Source: Gorsachius magnificus
Lineage: Eukaryota > Chordata > Aves > Pelecaniformes > Ardeidae
Length of the DNA: 64,000 nucleotides
Direction of reading: 5' to 3'
Assembly: GCA_034008185.1 (NCBI GenBank)
Contig: CM067081.1
Coordinates: 108,819,265-108,883,264, forward strand
Numbering within the stretch: position 1 is the stretch's first letter; every line of letters begins with the position of its first letter. The translations under genes and the position numbers were made by a program. The notes below the pieces were generated by a model. That model made no database searches. It worked only from the letters and a program-made list of their open reading frames with translations, and was not told the DNA's origin. Of this stretch, positions 10,694-23,487 are shown one piece after another.

Positions 10694-13600
10694 AAAAAAT
10701 GCCAAAAGGATGCTTACTATTTGCCTGAGGGAATATACCTGTCCGAGAACATCAGTGCCGAAGGATGATGGTATTGACAAAGAAAACAAGAAATCAGAAA
10801 AAAAAAATCCAACTTTTCTATTTTCAATTAATTAATTGGATTAAAAAAACTCAATATGAGCATTTGACTTTGCATAATATACCCAGCAACTTTAAATCAT
10901 TTTTATTTTCACTATCAGTAGCAATCTTACCACAAGTATTACCTGGAGTCAAGCCTCAGAATTTACAACTAATATCAGATGTGATATCAGTGTGTGCCTG
11001 AGTTTTGGGGTATGAGGAACTACAAAAATTCCCCTGAGCAACAGGTGATCAGACTTCAATGATAGCTAGAAGAAAATCTTGGTAGAATTACCCTAGACTG
11101 ATCTGTAGTCTCACATCAGCACACCAGCCACATGGAACTTGGAAATAAAAGAGGAGAAAAAAGAAAAGGAAACTTGAAAACAAAGGGAAAACTTTGAAGA
11201 AGGAAAGACTGTATAAGCACAATCATTTTTTAAAATTAATTAGGAAGGAAGGAAATGACATAGAATAGTATTTTAGATCATCTTTTGAATGATCTGGGGC
11301 TGTATTTATCATTAAAAAGATGCAACAAGCTTAGAAAGAAATTATGTGTCCTCCACTTACACAGGGTCAGCTTGTAGATCACTTGATCTTCATGATAATC
11401 TACAGGATGTCTGATAAGCTTATTCCATTGTGTATGTATCCATTTCGCCTTGCTCCAAATGATAACAAGTCTGGCAAAACAGTCTGCTTTATGGTACTGA
11501 CTAACAGGTTGATCAATAGATGAACAGAAACTCCAATATTTTTAGCACCTGTGCTAACATATTCACATTTGCAAAAACAGAGGAAGTCTACTGCCTCTGA
11601 CTGGCTTTGTAAAGACTCAGAAGATAGTTCAGCTTGCACAGAGCATCCAAGAGCTTGTAGACAGCGAGGTGAGAGCAATAGTGCAAGTTTTCCTGCTTTT
11701 GGATGAAAAAAAGCACATTAATTAGCTCCTTTTTCTTCTGGCATGATATTTTATTACATAAAATAATGTACACTCCCCCACACTTGCCAGAAGGGACTAC
11801 AGAACCCACTTTCCCCCCTGCACCTACTGCTGAAACTAGCTTTAACGCTCTCATGTATTCTGACACTTCTGAGTACCCTGAGAGAGCATAGCTGGCTTCC
11901 TCCCATGATCTGGCCTGTTAGCAGGTGCTGCAAATCTAGAGGCAGATGTTAATTGATTCACACTGATGGCTTTGGCAGGTTCAGCTCGTTAGCCTACCCT
12001 GAATGTAACTGCAGTCGAGAGTATCTCCCTGTGCAGAGGAATTGAGGGTTAAGCAGTCCTGGTGTGCTAATAAGACTCTGCCTTAAGAGGCAGATAAGCT
12101 TATGCTTGCTGCCTATTTGCAACCTTGGCTTATAGTGTAACTGGAGAAAGACCAAAGTATAAGGAGTATGGGGGTGACTTTGAGATTATCTTTCCATCTA
12201 CGTGCAACTAGGTTTTTTAGCTTTGCTTGCTAATCCTAGTTTTGGTTTATCTCTTAGAGTGAAAGTGTTTTGAGTTAGAGCTGTAATTTACTGCTAGATG
12301 TAGTGATTAATACTGAATTTGTCTTTTAGAAGTTGTAGTGAAGAGAGTTTCAGAATAGGTGTTTACTTCAGTTTGATGGAATTAAGTCTTTGCCTATTGC
12401 TTTTCCATAGACAGTATCATGATAAATAGTGGAAAAAGAGGTAAAGAATCTGTTCCTATGATATGCCAAACACCTTGATTGTTAGGCTAGGATTCCCTTT
12501 GTGATGGCATATAAGTCAGGAGATGATGCTGTATATTCTTCCTGATGTGAAAGCAAAGAAGAAAGATCTTCTGTATGTCTTCATGGGAAAATGCAAATAA
12601 CAGTAGTCTTCTTTTTTTGTGTCAGTCTTAAAATGCTTGTGGTATCCAAAAGCTTTGTTTATCTTAGACCAAATATGATTTGAAACTTTTTCTATTAAAA
12701 TGACTGAGGGGGAAAAAAAAAAAACACAAGTCTTACAGCTCTGTATTTTGTTTCATAAAACAATCATCTTGTGAAGCTGAGAGGATTTTTTTTTTTTCTT
12801 TAAAGGTACATTATACAATTTCTAAGCTTATAAACTAATATCTCCCCAGGATACCCAAAGGAACTCTCTGTATTTAGACCTAAGGAAAAAAGCAGCCTAA
12901 AAATAGGTAGGCCTCTATTTTTTTGAGTGAAGACACTCACAAATGAGAGTCCTCTTCGCTAGTGAAGATGCAGCTATTGACTCTTATGAAGATGAAATTA
13001 CTGTGAAAAAGAAATATGTTATTCTTAAGGAATAGCTCAAAATCTATAGTTTTGTTTTAAATTCTTGAAATAACGAGAAAGCAAGTTGATTGATTACTTC
13101 TGAAGGTAAACATGGAGGAAACCTGATTTTTTTCATGTTATACAACAGTTAAAAAAAAAAGCACATCTTTGAGATTCTGATTGGAAACGATAACAATGGA
13201 AGTCTAAAGCAAAGTATTCTCTTTTCTGTCTTTGTTGTTGGCACTGAATACTGATCTTGCACTGCCTTCTCTCCAACTCTAAAAGTCCACAGTGTCAGCT
13301 ACATTATGATCTTGCTTTTTATTTTGTTGTTATTGTTTACTTCAGACCCCAAACTTCATGCTTATTGTCTAGGTTAGTAAATGATGATCCACCAAATCTC
13401 AACCCATTCCCTGCAAATGCATAACAACAAATGTTTTTCTGTCTTTGTGGCTGGGGGAGGGGATCAGGAAGAGATACTAGACTGTTTAAGTGATCTTGTA
13501 CCATTGTTCAACAGAGATAAGTTTTTAATCCACTACAGAGAGGAAAAGGAGCATTTGTGTGATAGAAGAGATACTGGCATGGTGAGAAAGTGAGATAACT

Positions 13601-15908
13601 GTTGGAAAAGCTGCCTGCAGGCCTTTTGTGTTTCTAAGTCACCCAGCACTGGAGAAGCATTTGAAGTGTGTCCCTTAATTAATGCAACGGCGTGTGATAA
13701 TTTAGCCTCTGAGAAGCCTAGGTTTTAAACTTTTTTTTTTTTTTTTTTATCTGACAAATGAACCAAGAGGATTTGCTTTTGCTGTTTAGGGGAAGTACTG
13801 GATACTTAAACAGATTTGAGCTATCCAGTGTTGGAATTATAAGTAATGGCTTATTTCACCTAACATGTTGTGTTGTATAATAAATGTAAATAGACTTTAT
13901 GGCTCAAACCTGCCAGCCATTTATATAATATTGGTGATATCACAGCTTGGACTAAAAAAAAGTAGAGATCTTGAAAATCAGCCATCTCCCTTTCTCTGAG
14001 GTGTCTAGGCAGTGTGACAACTGCTACCTCAAAACTGACAGCTTCCAGTGTTTCTTAGTAGAGATACATTTTAGACATGCCAAGTGTGTCCACCCAAATA
14101 ATGTGTTAAAAAAAAAAAAAATTCTTCATGTCTTTCTACAGTATGACTCTGACATTTAATTTACACTGGGCAAGAAATCTAGTTAGAAGTTTCAGTATAT
14201 CAGGAAACATTTTGCCACAATCAACACATTTTCACCCCCCTTAACTTATACTTCCAGTATAATTTCCCTTAAGGTAATGATAACTTCTAATACATAAAAC
14301 TGCAGCCTGCTGAAAGTCAACAGCCAAACAGACTCTGTTGCAAGTAGATATTCCTTACCCCTTCCATTTCTGACCTGCCCAGGTACTGTTGTCTATAAGC
14401 CATTTAATTACACTGTAGGTAAAAATTAAAAAAAAGTAGTTTTAGAGGAGGAGAAACTGTCCTTGCTGTTTAAAGGTGAACAGTGACAGTGTACTTTAAG
14501 AAGTATTTGTCTCTTGTCACAATTTCATTGGAAAAATTTACAGAAAGTAAAAGATGGTCTTCATAATGCCTGTGATAAATATCACCACAGTAAATAGTGA
14601 GGGTAGAAATAACTGGTTGGGTATTTAAAAGTTTGTTGCTGTCAGGTATACTACATTACCATTGATTTAGTTAAAGTTACTGGGCAGTGTTATTTGCTGT
14701 AGAATTACTGACTTCTGGTTAACACATCCAACTAGGAAATTACTTGGTCACTGTGCTTATGTAAGTAGTTATTGCTTACTGTTGTCATTCTAAGCCTTAT
14801 TGTATTATTTAGGTGCATCCTTCTGGTGCATCTGACTATTCTTCAACAAAAAAAGACCAAACCTGTTATCCAATACAGTGACAATAGCCTTCATGTGACA
14901 GTAACATTCCTCAGTATCATGCATGAAAGATGACTTTGGTTGCCATAGTGATATCAGCATCATTTGTCTCTAAAAGCTGACACTTTTTTTTTTCTCAAGT
15001 TCTTTAAATTTTTGATTGAAAGATTCTGACAACTATTTGATATTGATCAGTGAATGACTGAATGCCCATTGCCAGGAGTGGCATTGTATCATTCACTAAA
15101 ATGTGCTTTAATACACAGACCCAGGCACTTTTATTTTTCCTATCCTCCTTATCACTTTTTCTTTTAAATAATAAATAAGGATGGCTTTAGTAACTCGGCA
15201 GAACAATGATGCTACAGCTTTCTTGTCTTGAGAGTACTGATGGAGATTGGCCACTCAGGTCATCCTGTGATCGTTGAAATAATCCTTCAAATAGAAGTGG
15301 AAAAAAAAAAAGTCTTTTTGGTATGTCATATAATGCACTGTGGTGGTCTGGTTTGTTTTTTGGGTTGGGTTTTTTTGTTTGTTTTTTTCTGTTTTTCTCC
15401 TTCCCCTTCGCCCCATGTCTTTTTTCCAGAGTCCCAGCTGTTGACATTCTCAGAAAAGGTATTTAACTTTGCTGGATCCCTTGACCTACCCTCTTCAAGA
15501 TAATATTTCATTCAAACTCAGATTTCTCCTCTCCCACAAATGTGTCTCTACTGGTGCCCATCAGGACTATGACTAATCTGTCAAGAAATGTTCAGCTGAG
15601 ATTTCAGCAAGTGAAAGAGATGGGATCTATCCTGTCCCTTTCCTCAGGAGTATAAAAGGATTGTTGCTCTTATGGACTGAAATTGTGCCTTCTCTTAAAG
15701 ATGCCTGTGTCTTTCTGTATGATTCTTCAGCAGCTCTTTCTGAGGATAGTGATATCAGTCAGCCATACGATGTTGGATTTCTTTCTTCTCAAGCATTTCA
15801 AAGCAAAACCATTTTTTTTTTTTCCTCCAGGGTTTATTCCAGTACCTTGCATTTATTGGTGTCTGCCAACTACTTCTTCACTTGTGATTAATTTAGTGGA
15901 GGTGTACG
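10694..15908. other. Non-coding; two blocks that look like conserved non-coding elements
   Basis: No gene is supported. The blocks 11880-12140 and 13600-13715 have balanced composition, few simple repeats and clustered homeodomain-like and GATA-like words, unlike their surroundings. This is only an impression of constraint. Homopolymer tracts occur near 13731-13749 (T) and 14107-14121 (A). Pyrimidine-rich DNA fills about 15355-15430. Confidence 0.4.
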
Positions 15909-15950
15909 GTTCATCATAAAATGTTCATCATATATAGTTCATCATAAAAT
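15909..15950. repeat. Three-unit 14-bp minisatellite
   Basis: Three adjacent 14-base units begin at 15909, 15923 and 15937. The first and third are identical (GTTCATCATAAAAT). The middle one differs in its last bases (GTTCATCATATATA). Confidence 0.95.
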
Positions 15951-18900
15951 CGCATTTAATGTTACGAAGTAGTAGAGAATAGAGATGCTTCTAGCTCTTT
16001 GGGCTGTTACTTAGGAGAAAAAAAATCACTTTCTTTGAGGGTATAATTGCACATGACCACAATAATTCCTGTTTACTGGTGCAAGACTTCGCCCCAAAAC
16101 CTCATTTTCTTCCTAAGATGCTGAGGGTGTAGGGTTTACATATATGGTTAGGAAGGAGGTGGGTTTTTTTCTTTGATCTAGAGCTCATCCCTCTCTTACT
16201 GCAAACATACCAAGATTGTGTTTCTGGTCTTCTGGTACGTGCTACATTGGACTCTGCTGAGAGTTGGTTAGCAGTAAGAGGCAGCTGTTTCTCAGTAAGC
16301 CTCCTATTTGTAATTGACTATGTGAGTGTTTGTCTTTCTGGTCCAGAGAATGTTCACTAGTATGAAGAGCAAGTTCAGCTGGAAGCCCCTACTGTCTTCC
16401 CTCCCCTGTGCTCCTTTGCAAATCCTCACGTTCCTCATTAGTGAGGGAGAAGCACCACAGAATCCTAACATGGGTGGGGGATTTTGTTGGGCAGTTCAGT
16501 TCTCTGTGTCTGTCTGTTTCCCTCTGCCTGTTTCAGCAGGCTACTGACTTTTACGGAGTTAGTGGTCTGCTACCTTTATAATTCCTGGTTATCCTCATTC
16601 TGCATTTTTCATATAAACAGTAGTTTTATTTCAACAACCTAACAGTATACTTAGAGAGAGTTTCTATACTGTAGAAATTATGTATAAGCAAAAGATTCTT
16701 TACAACTGCAGCTATCAACACAATACATGGTGATGATAAGGTCTATGCATGAGCTCATACTGAGGTGCAAGCCTATGTTAGCCTAAATAGGCCTATGGCA
16801 AGACTTTGGAAATGATATAGCTGATTTTGTCTGTGTTCATAGCTGCAACATCAGTGGAACTAGTTCTCAGTGACCTCTATTCACTGCTTCTTACGCATGT
16901 ATTAGGCTCATCGAGAGTTTTTCAAGGACTGAGTTCCCCATGGCAAAATATGAGAAATAATAGAGAAACTAGGTAGCAGTATGTCTGGAGTGACTAGTAT
17001 TTACTTGCATTGAATCTGTGGCATCTTCCATCTGAGTTATTCTGAGCCTTTTCAGCTATTGTCATAGGAAAAGAGGAGCACCAAATACAGCAAAATTAAT
17101 TCATTTTAAGAATAAGATAATGCTCTTACAGAGAACTGTTACAGAACACTATTTCAAGTAGTAACCGGAATTCTTAAAGAGGCTCTTGAGTAACTTTTTT
17201 TTTTCTCCTAAGACTTTGCAAACCAAAGGAAGAGCACAGATATTTTCTTCAGTCTTTCTCTTAGATAGAATTGTTTTCTTTTCAGAAAGTTTGGGTTTTA
17301 TAGTATCTGACACAAGGGAGTTCATGTTGGTTTCTGGCTTTCAAGTGCTACTGCAATAATAATGTTTAATAAAAGAGGTCTGTACAGACTCATTTTCTCT
17401 GTCCCTGGCCAAATCTCCCTCATGAGTTCACTCTTCCTCCTCTCAGTGGCTCAGCAAAGTTTTAGAAACTGCATCTTTGGCACTTACAAAAGCAAAATTA
17501 GCTCTGTTATCTCACTCAAAAGTTATAAAGAGCCTGTACGGTTCCATGGACAGACCTTCTACAGTCTGATATTTACTGCTTTAAATAGGTCTGTGGCTAC
17601 TCTTCTTTTCCCACCCCCTCCACACCCCACACACTGAAAATAGAAGAAAATAACTGACTTTGAAAATTGTGTTGATCTATGCTTTTAAAATTTGCATGTC
17701 TGGAGTCTTACATATTTTCTGCATGATTTGCCTAATCATGGAATGTAAGGTTACTAAGACATCTCAAAGTGATCTCATGGTTTGTGCAGTTTAAAAATAA
17801 TTACTCCCAACTTAATAGCCAGTAATATTAAATGAACAGCCTTCAAGGTCGTCTGCTTGTTTAAAATCTCATAAAACCCGTGACCTCAAAGTACAAAAGC
17901 TACACTTATTTCAGATACAGAGGGGATATTTTCTGTATAATCTGACTGTCTGGTGGTACCTACTGTGTTTTTTAGGTATGTCCTTTATAGCACCCTCATG
18001 GGGCAGGAAAGCATTTCCTTTTCTGCTGAAAAGGGGAGTGGAAATATGTCTAAAAAGACTACACGTTTGACTGCACTAAAATTATCAGGTAAACCAGGTA
18101 AGGACACAGAAGTGCTAGCACAGTTGAAAGCATGATAAACTTAGTGTGATATTCTTATTCAGAAGTAAAGTAGACAGAAATGGTTCTGACCAGATTTTCT
18201 TGTTTGTTTTTTTTAAGGTTAATAGTTAAATCCACCATCTCAGCAGTCACATCAGACTTGCTCTAATTTTGTCAAATAGCCCAACATAGGCACTGCTTTA
18301 AGTATTTGTGAAGGGTCTAGATTGGAAGTCTAGCTTGGCAAGCTGGTACTTAGAAGCAGCACTTCTGCAACTCAGAGTGTCATCAGCCACAGGTGATCAG
18401 TGTCCCCATATGGTCAGAATAAGTTTTCCTTATTAAAAAGAAATATATATTTCTACTGTTAATGTTGTTGCTAATCTGATGTTAACAACACCTGGTGGCA
18501 ATAACTTTTCAACGAAGACTGAAATAAGAAACAAGTGGTTCCTGAGCATAGTTGAAAAAAAAGATGACTTGGCACCATTCACATGGCATCCTTGTTTCTG
18601 ATATATCTTGCATATATACATCACATTTTCTAAATGTCATACTGAAAAAATCACAGAAGAAATACTGTAATTTATTTTGCTTCTGGTTTCCACTCAGTGA
18701 TTTCCAGAACTATAAAAATGTTATCGTGTGTGTGTTCTATGTCTGTGTTTGAGCACTAATTTGATATTTAGGTAGGGTTTTTTGTTTTTTAACCTAAAAA
18801 AAATTTATGGAAAAATTTTTTAATAAAATATTTTTTAATCTTTTGATTACATGGCACTGTTCTGAAAGTGCACCTTTCTGTGAACAGAGAACTACAAGGA

Positions 18901-21900
18901 GGAGTGAGGAAAGAACTGCTTAATTCAGTGATGTGTTTAGTTGCTTCACTCAGTTGCCTACTTAAAGCTTTTTTTTTCAAATAATAAAAAAGCTAGGAAA
19001 TAAATCTTAGTGATATATTGCCTTTCTAATTTTTATCTTATTTGCGCCTTAAGTTTATTCCTTCTTTGTTGAAGTTAAAAACAATAACAACAAAAAAATT
19101 ACCAGATATCACAATAGGTAATCACATTGATAAGTATTTAAAATTAAGATACGAGCAATTACTCAGTCAGAATGACAAAAATGTGGTAAATTCAGCTAAA
19201 ACAACAATATATTTCCTTCAGAATGTCATTAATGTTCATATCATTAGCTAATAAAAATAATATCTTAAATGTTAGATCATTAGGGAAACAATTAAAATCT
19301 AATTTAATAGAGAGCCCAGTATGTTTGTTTATCATTCCTAAGTAATTTAATTTAGATGACCATATAATATTATTGCAGCTCAGAATTGTGATTCCTAGGT
19401 AATTAAAGTAACACATAACACTTGTTCATTCCATCAGATAGCAGAAATATTTTTGAATACTTTAGTCTTTCATAAGTAACCTTATACTTCTAGGTGTAAA
19501 AGTAAAGATGACTTACAGCAAACATTCTCAACAGAAAGAGGTGTCTATTACAGATACCTATCTTCAGTAGAAACTTTCAGAAGTAAAAAAAAAATTCCCT
19601 TCATGACTAATTGTGTTCATAGTGATTTTTTTTTTCCCCCTCACTTATTACACTTCTAAGAGGAACTTTTTTTTTTCTTCAGTACGTGTAACTTTTGTTG
19701 ACCTTTTAAACTACTTGCATTAAGGTCTTTCGTCAGCATGAGCAAATGCTATGCAATGTGGGGTTTATTTTTATTAAATCATCTTGGAATAACTACATGT
19801 GTCAAATAATCCATATTCTTTTTTCTTTCTTTGCACTACACTGTTGTTCATTAGTGCATCAGTGAATATTGTATGGATATTCCAGAGGTATCAATTCTTC
19901 TTTGAGTTATCATCAATTTAACAGAAAAGATTAACTTAACTAAAATACCCACCTTGTCTCCTGTATGCACTACCTGTGAATTATCAGTCAATGTGCAAAG
20001 CTGATAGGAAAATATACCTATTGAACCAAGAGTACTCTGTATTACTTGTAGCCTGCAGTTCTTCAGTATTAACAAGGGAATCAGTCTATCGTCCTTCCAG
20101 TTCCGGAAACCAGTGTTTTGGCAAGTGATTAAAAACCATAGCTAGAAAGAAAAGTCTGGAGGAAAATTGGATAACCCACATAAAGTTCAGGTGAAAATCT
20201 GTAGCATGGACTGCCTAAATAAGTCTTTGTTAATACAGATGGTGAGTTGAGTTTGTGTGCAGATCTTGCATGCTACCTAATTCCAGAAGTCACCAAGCTG
20301 TGGTTCCCCTCACTGATTTGGGGTTCAAAACCATGTTAAATATAGTTATGCAGTCTTAAAGGACTACCCTAATATTAGTTTGTAAACCATCAGTTCACCT
20401 CTTTGCAAGATAGCTGATAAGATGAATGGATTTGGAGTCTTACAGCAAAAATGGTTTTGTCAAACAACAGGCTGATAAAGGACAGACAAATAGGGATATG
20501 TTGCACAGCACTTCAACCCCAGGTAATAAGTAATTAATACAATGAACATAAATTTGCATCAGTAGCTATTGTGACTGAATTCTCATACTTATTTTTCTAA
20601 AATTCTGTATCTAAAATCTATTAGCAAGCCACCCAGAAATAAAAGTTCAGTCTAGATCATATCAAGTGACTCATTTCCAGTCTGGCACAGTAGTTATGGA
20701 AATACATATGCATATATTTCAACTTATGTGGGCTGAACTGGGAACAAAATCTCGTGGTTTTCTCAGCAAAATGAGAAACCAAAAAATATTTGATCAGTGT
20801 AAGAAAATGTTTCTTATCTGGAGATCATTTCTAATTTTCTTAATGTTTGTTCCCTTTTTATAATATTTGGTTTTAAGAACAATACTTTGTGTTGAAAATA
20901 TTGGATTGGAAATGTTTGATGTCTCATAATTTTGAACGGAAGGTACCTGTCACTGGATGAAGGAAAGAATAATTGAGGTTCTATCAAAATTTCACTTCTT
21001 CCCTAGTAAACAAGGCCTAAATCTATTATTTGGAAGAGCACTTTATGCATATTCCCTGCATACAATTTACTGGCAACAGTAGGCTACAGCAGGTGATTAA
21101 GACTGTACTAAGCTTAAACCAGAAGTGCTTTTCTGTGGATACCCAGTACCTCTAGCCTTTCTGTGTTCTCATTACATTCTGGTAGGCAGTCCTTAATCTC
21201 TTGCATATGTAAAATTTTAAACAGCTTGCATGTAAGTTATACAACTCAGGAAACTGTTTTGTTCAGCTTCTTGTCAGTGTATCTGTCTTCAAGAGAACTT
21301 AGAAAGTTTCTTATGTTGTATCTAATAATTTGATCTTTCTTTATTAAAGTCAACTGCCTGTAATTCCCAGAAGTGATCTATTTTTGTCAGCTTCTTCTTA
21401 ATAGAAATTGGAAGATTATTCAGCTGGCAGTATTGCCTTAGTATTTAAATATCAGTGTTATCAATTCTGAGATGTCTGATGCTTCTTATGGATGAGCAAA
21501 TATATATGGGATGATGATCATTTTCTCCTCAGACATTCTTGCCCTTCTGAACCTTTTCTGACTAGAAAACAGACAACTGGAAACCTAAACTTAATATACA
21601 TGTGTTTCTATTGCAGACTTATCAGTAGTTTACAAACCTGTTTGCTTCTTTGAAACTGGATAATTGAGCATTTGCTGAAGTAACCTGCCTAGATGTTCAA
21701 GTCCTAGGTGTAATCACCTATTAGTGAGGGGAAGACTATAACTTCATTTTTCTCAGCAATTAAGGCATGGGATGTCCCCAGCTTTAGTCTTACTGAGAAG
21801 GGAGTCCCTGCAACAGCAATTCCAAACTGATTTTTGCATGGAATTTGTATGAGCAATTTTCCATGTTGTTTTGCAATGTTGCAATTGGATTTGATTTTTA

Positions 21901-22968
21901 ATTGGTGTATTAAATTACATTGGTATTGAGAATACATTACTGAACCTTTGAAATTAGAAACTTAAAATATCCAGAACTTGAATAGCTGTATTCAAACAAG
22001 CCCAGGGATCTGCTGCTCCCCCGTCTCACTCCAGCTGAAGTAAATCTGAACTCTTACAAGATTCACAATGTGGGTGTTCACTTCTGTATGACTCCTGGCA
22101 CAGAGAGAGCCTGTGTGTTAACATTTCAGTAAAGACTCGAACAGCCTGAAAAGCTGTTTGCAAAGATATGTTTATATGTGTGAATACTGCAGAAACTGCT
22201 GGTTAAGACTAGAAGCTTTTGACTGCATGAACTAAATGAAGTGTAACTCAGGATGAGCATGTCTGGGGGAAATACAAACAGAAATAATGAGAAATAGATT
22301 TTTTAGGAAATGCTCTTAACTTAAACTAGCAATGTTCTCCTATTCTCTCCACTCCAGAACACCAGTTTTCTTTGTACAGACACCATTCCTATATGTCAAA
22401 ATTTACAAGCCACAGTGGTCTTGGGCACTCCGTTCATTTGGCTTATGTTAGGAGCCTAACCTAAAGACCCAAGTTTCTTTAGGTGTTGGGCTGGATCACA
22501 GTCACTCAAGTTCTTTCTCTCTGAGACACAGACTACCTATTCTGGGCATTGTTAGAACATCACTTAAGCTTACCAGGTTTTGGACGTGATGGCTTGTGCT
22601 ATGGTTACTCTACAATGATTAGTGCTTCACTGTTGGAAGCTTTTGTCACCTGTGGAGAGAGGATAACTCAATATAGGAACCATAATGGCAGCTCTGGGTA
22701 TGACTGCTGACACCTGATGCCAAGAACTAGAAAATTTTGAAACCCTATGTCCACTAGTGATTCCTGATAACCAAGTAAATTCAAGCAATAAGCAGTTGTA
22801 TTCTAGGAAATCAGAGTTCTGAGACAATCACAACCTGACAAGAAGTGCTTCATAGGTCCTTTGCGCATGTAGCTTCTTTGTCACTTCCTTGGTTTTTTTT
22901 ACTCCTTTCTGCTGTTTCTGTGGTACCTACTATCTTTGATTACTACAGCCTGGATGATAATTGATAAA
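15951..22968. other. Non-coding, AT-rich; nothing recognisable
   Basis: I find no gene, RNA gene or clear transposon in this 7 kb. Open frames are short and unconvincing. A/T homopolymer tracts are common near 18790-18840 and 19620-19680. An AP-1 word TGACTCA occurs near 20668. Confidence 0.45.
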
Positions 22969-22973
22969 GAAGT
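22969..22973 (+). repeat. Target-site duplication GAAGT, left copy
   Basis: GAAGT directly precedes the LTR start and is repeated exactly at 23483-23487 after the LTR end. A 5-bp duplication is the expected size for ERV-L. Confidence 0.9.
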
Positions 22974-23482
22974 TGCCCTGGTTTTTCTGCAATAGAGTTA
23001 ATTTTCTTCCTAGTAGCTGGCACAGTGCTGTGTTTTGGATTTAGGATGAGAATAATGTTGATAACACTCTGTTTTAGTTGTTACGAAGTACTGCTTGCAC
23101 CAGTCAAGGACTTTTTCGGGTTCCCATGCTCTGCCAGGTGCACAAGAAGCTGAGAGGGGGCACAGCCAGGACAGCTGACCCAAACTGACCACATGACATC
23201 ATGCTCAGGGGGAGTTTTCTGGAGGGAGAGCGATTGCTGCTCAGGGATGGGATGGGCATTGGTCAGCAGGTGGTGAGAAATTGCATTGTGCATCGCTTGT
23301 TTTGTATATTCTCGTAACATTATTATTGTTATTATTTTCCTCTGCTGTTTTATTAAACTGTCTTTATGTCAACCCACGGGTTTTACTTTTTTCCTATTTT
23401 CTCCCACATCCCACTGAGGGGGGGTGGGGAGTGAGCAAGCAGCTGGGTGGTGTCCAGATGCCTGCTGGGTTAAGCGATGACA
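22974..23482 (+). repeat. Solo LTR, same ERV-L-like family (509 bp)
   Basis: It starts TGCCCTGG and ends GCGATGACA, and aligns by eye along its whole length with the 3' LTR at 3842-4381. Shared blocks include AATTTTCTTCCTAGTAGCTG, GGATTTAGGATGA, TCAGCAGGTGGTGAG and CTTGTTTTGTATATTC. Exact 5-bp target duplications flank it and no internal retroviral sequence adjoins it, so it is a solo LTR left by LTR-LTR recombination. The poly(A) signal is at 23352-23357. The TATA box seen in the other two copies is missing: the sequence goes directly from ATGCTCA to a G-run. Confidence 0.93.
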
Positions 23483-23487
23483 GAAGT
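23483..23487 (+). repeat. Target-site duplication GAAGT, right copy
   Basis: It matches 22969-22973 exactly and fixes the right boundary of the solo LTR. Confidence 0.9.
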
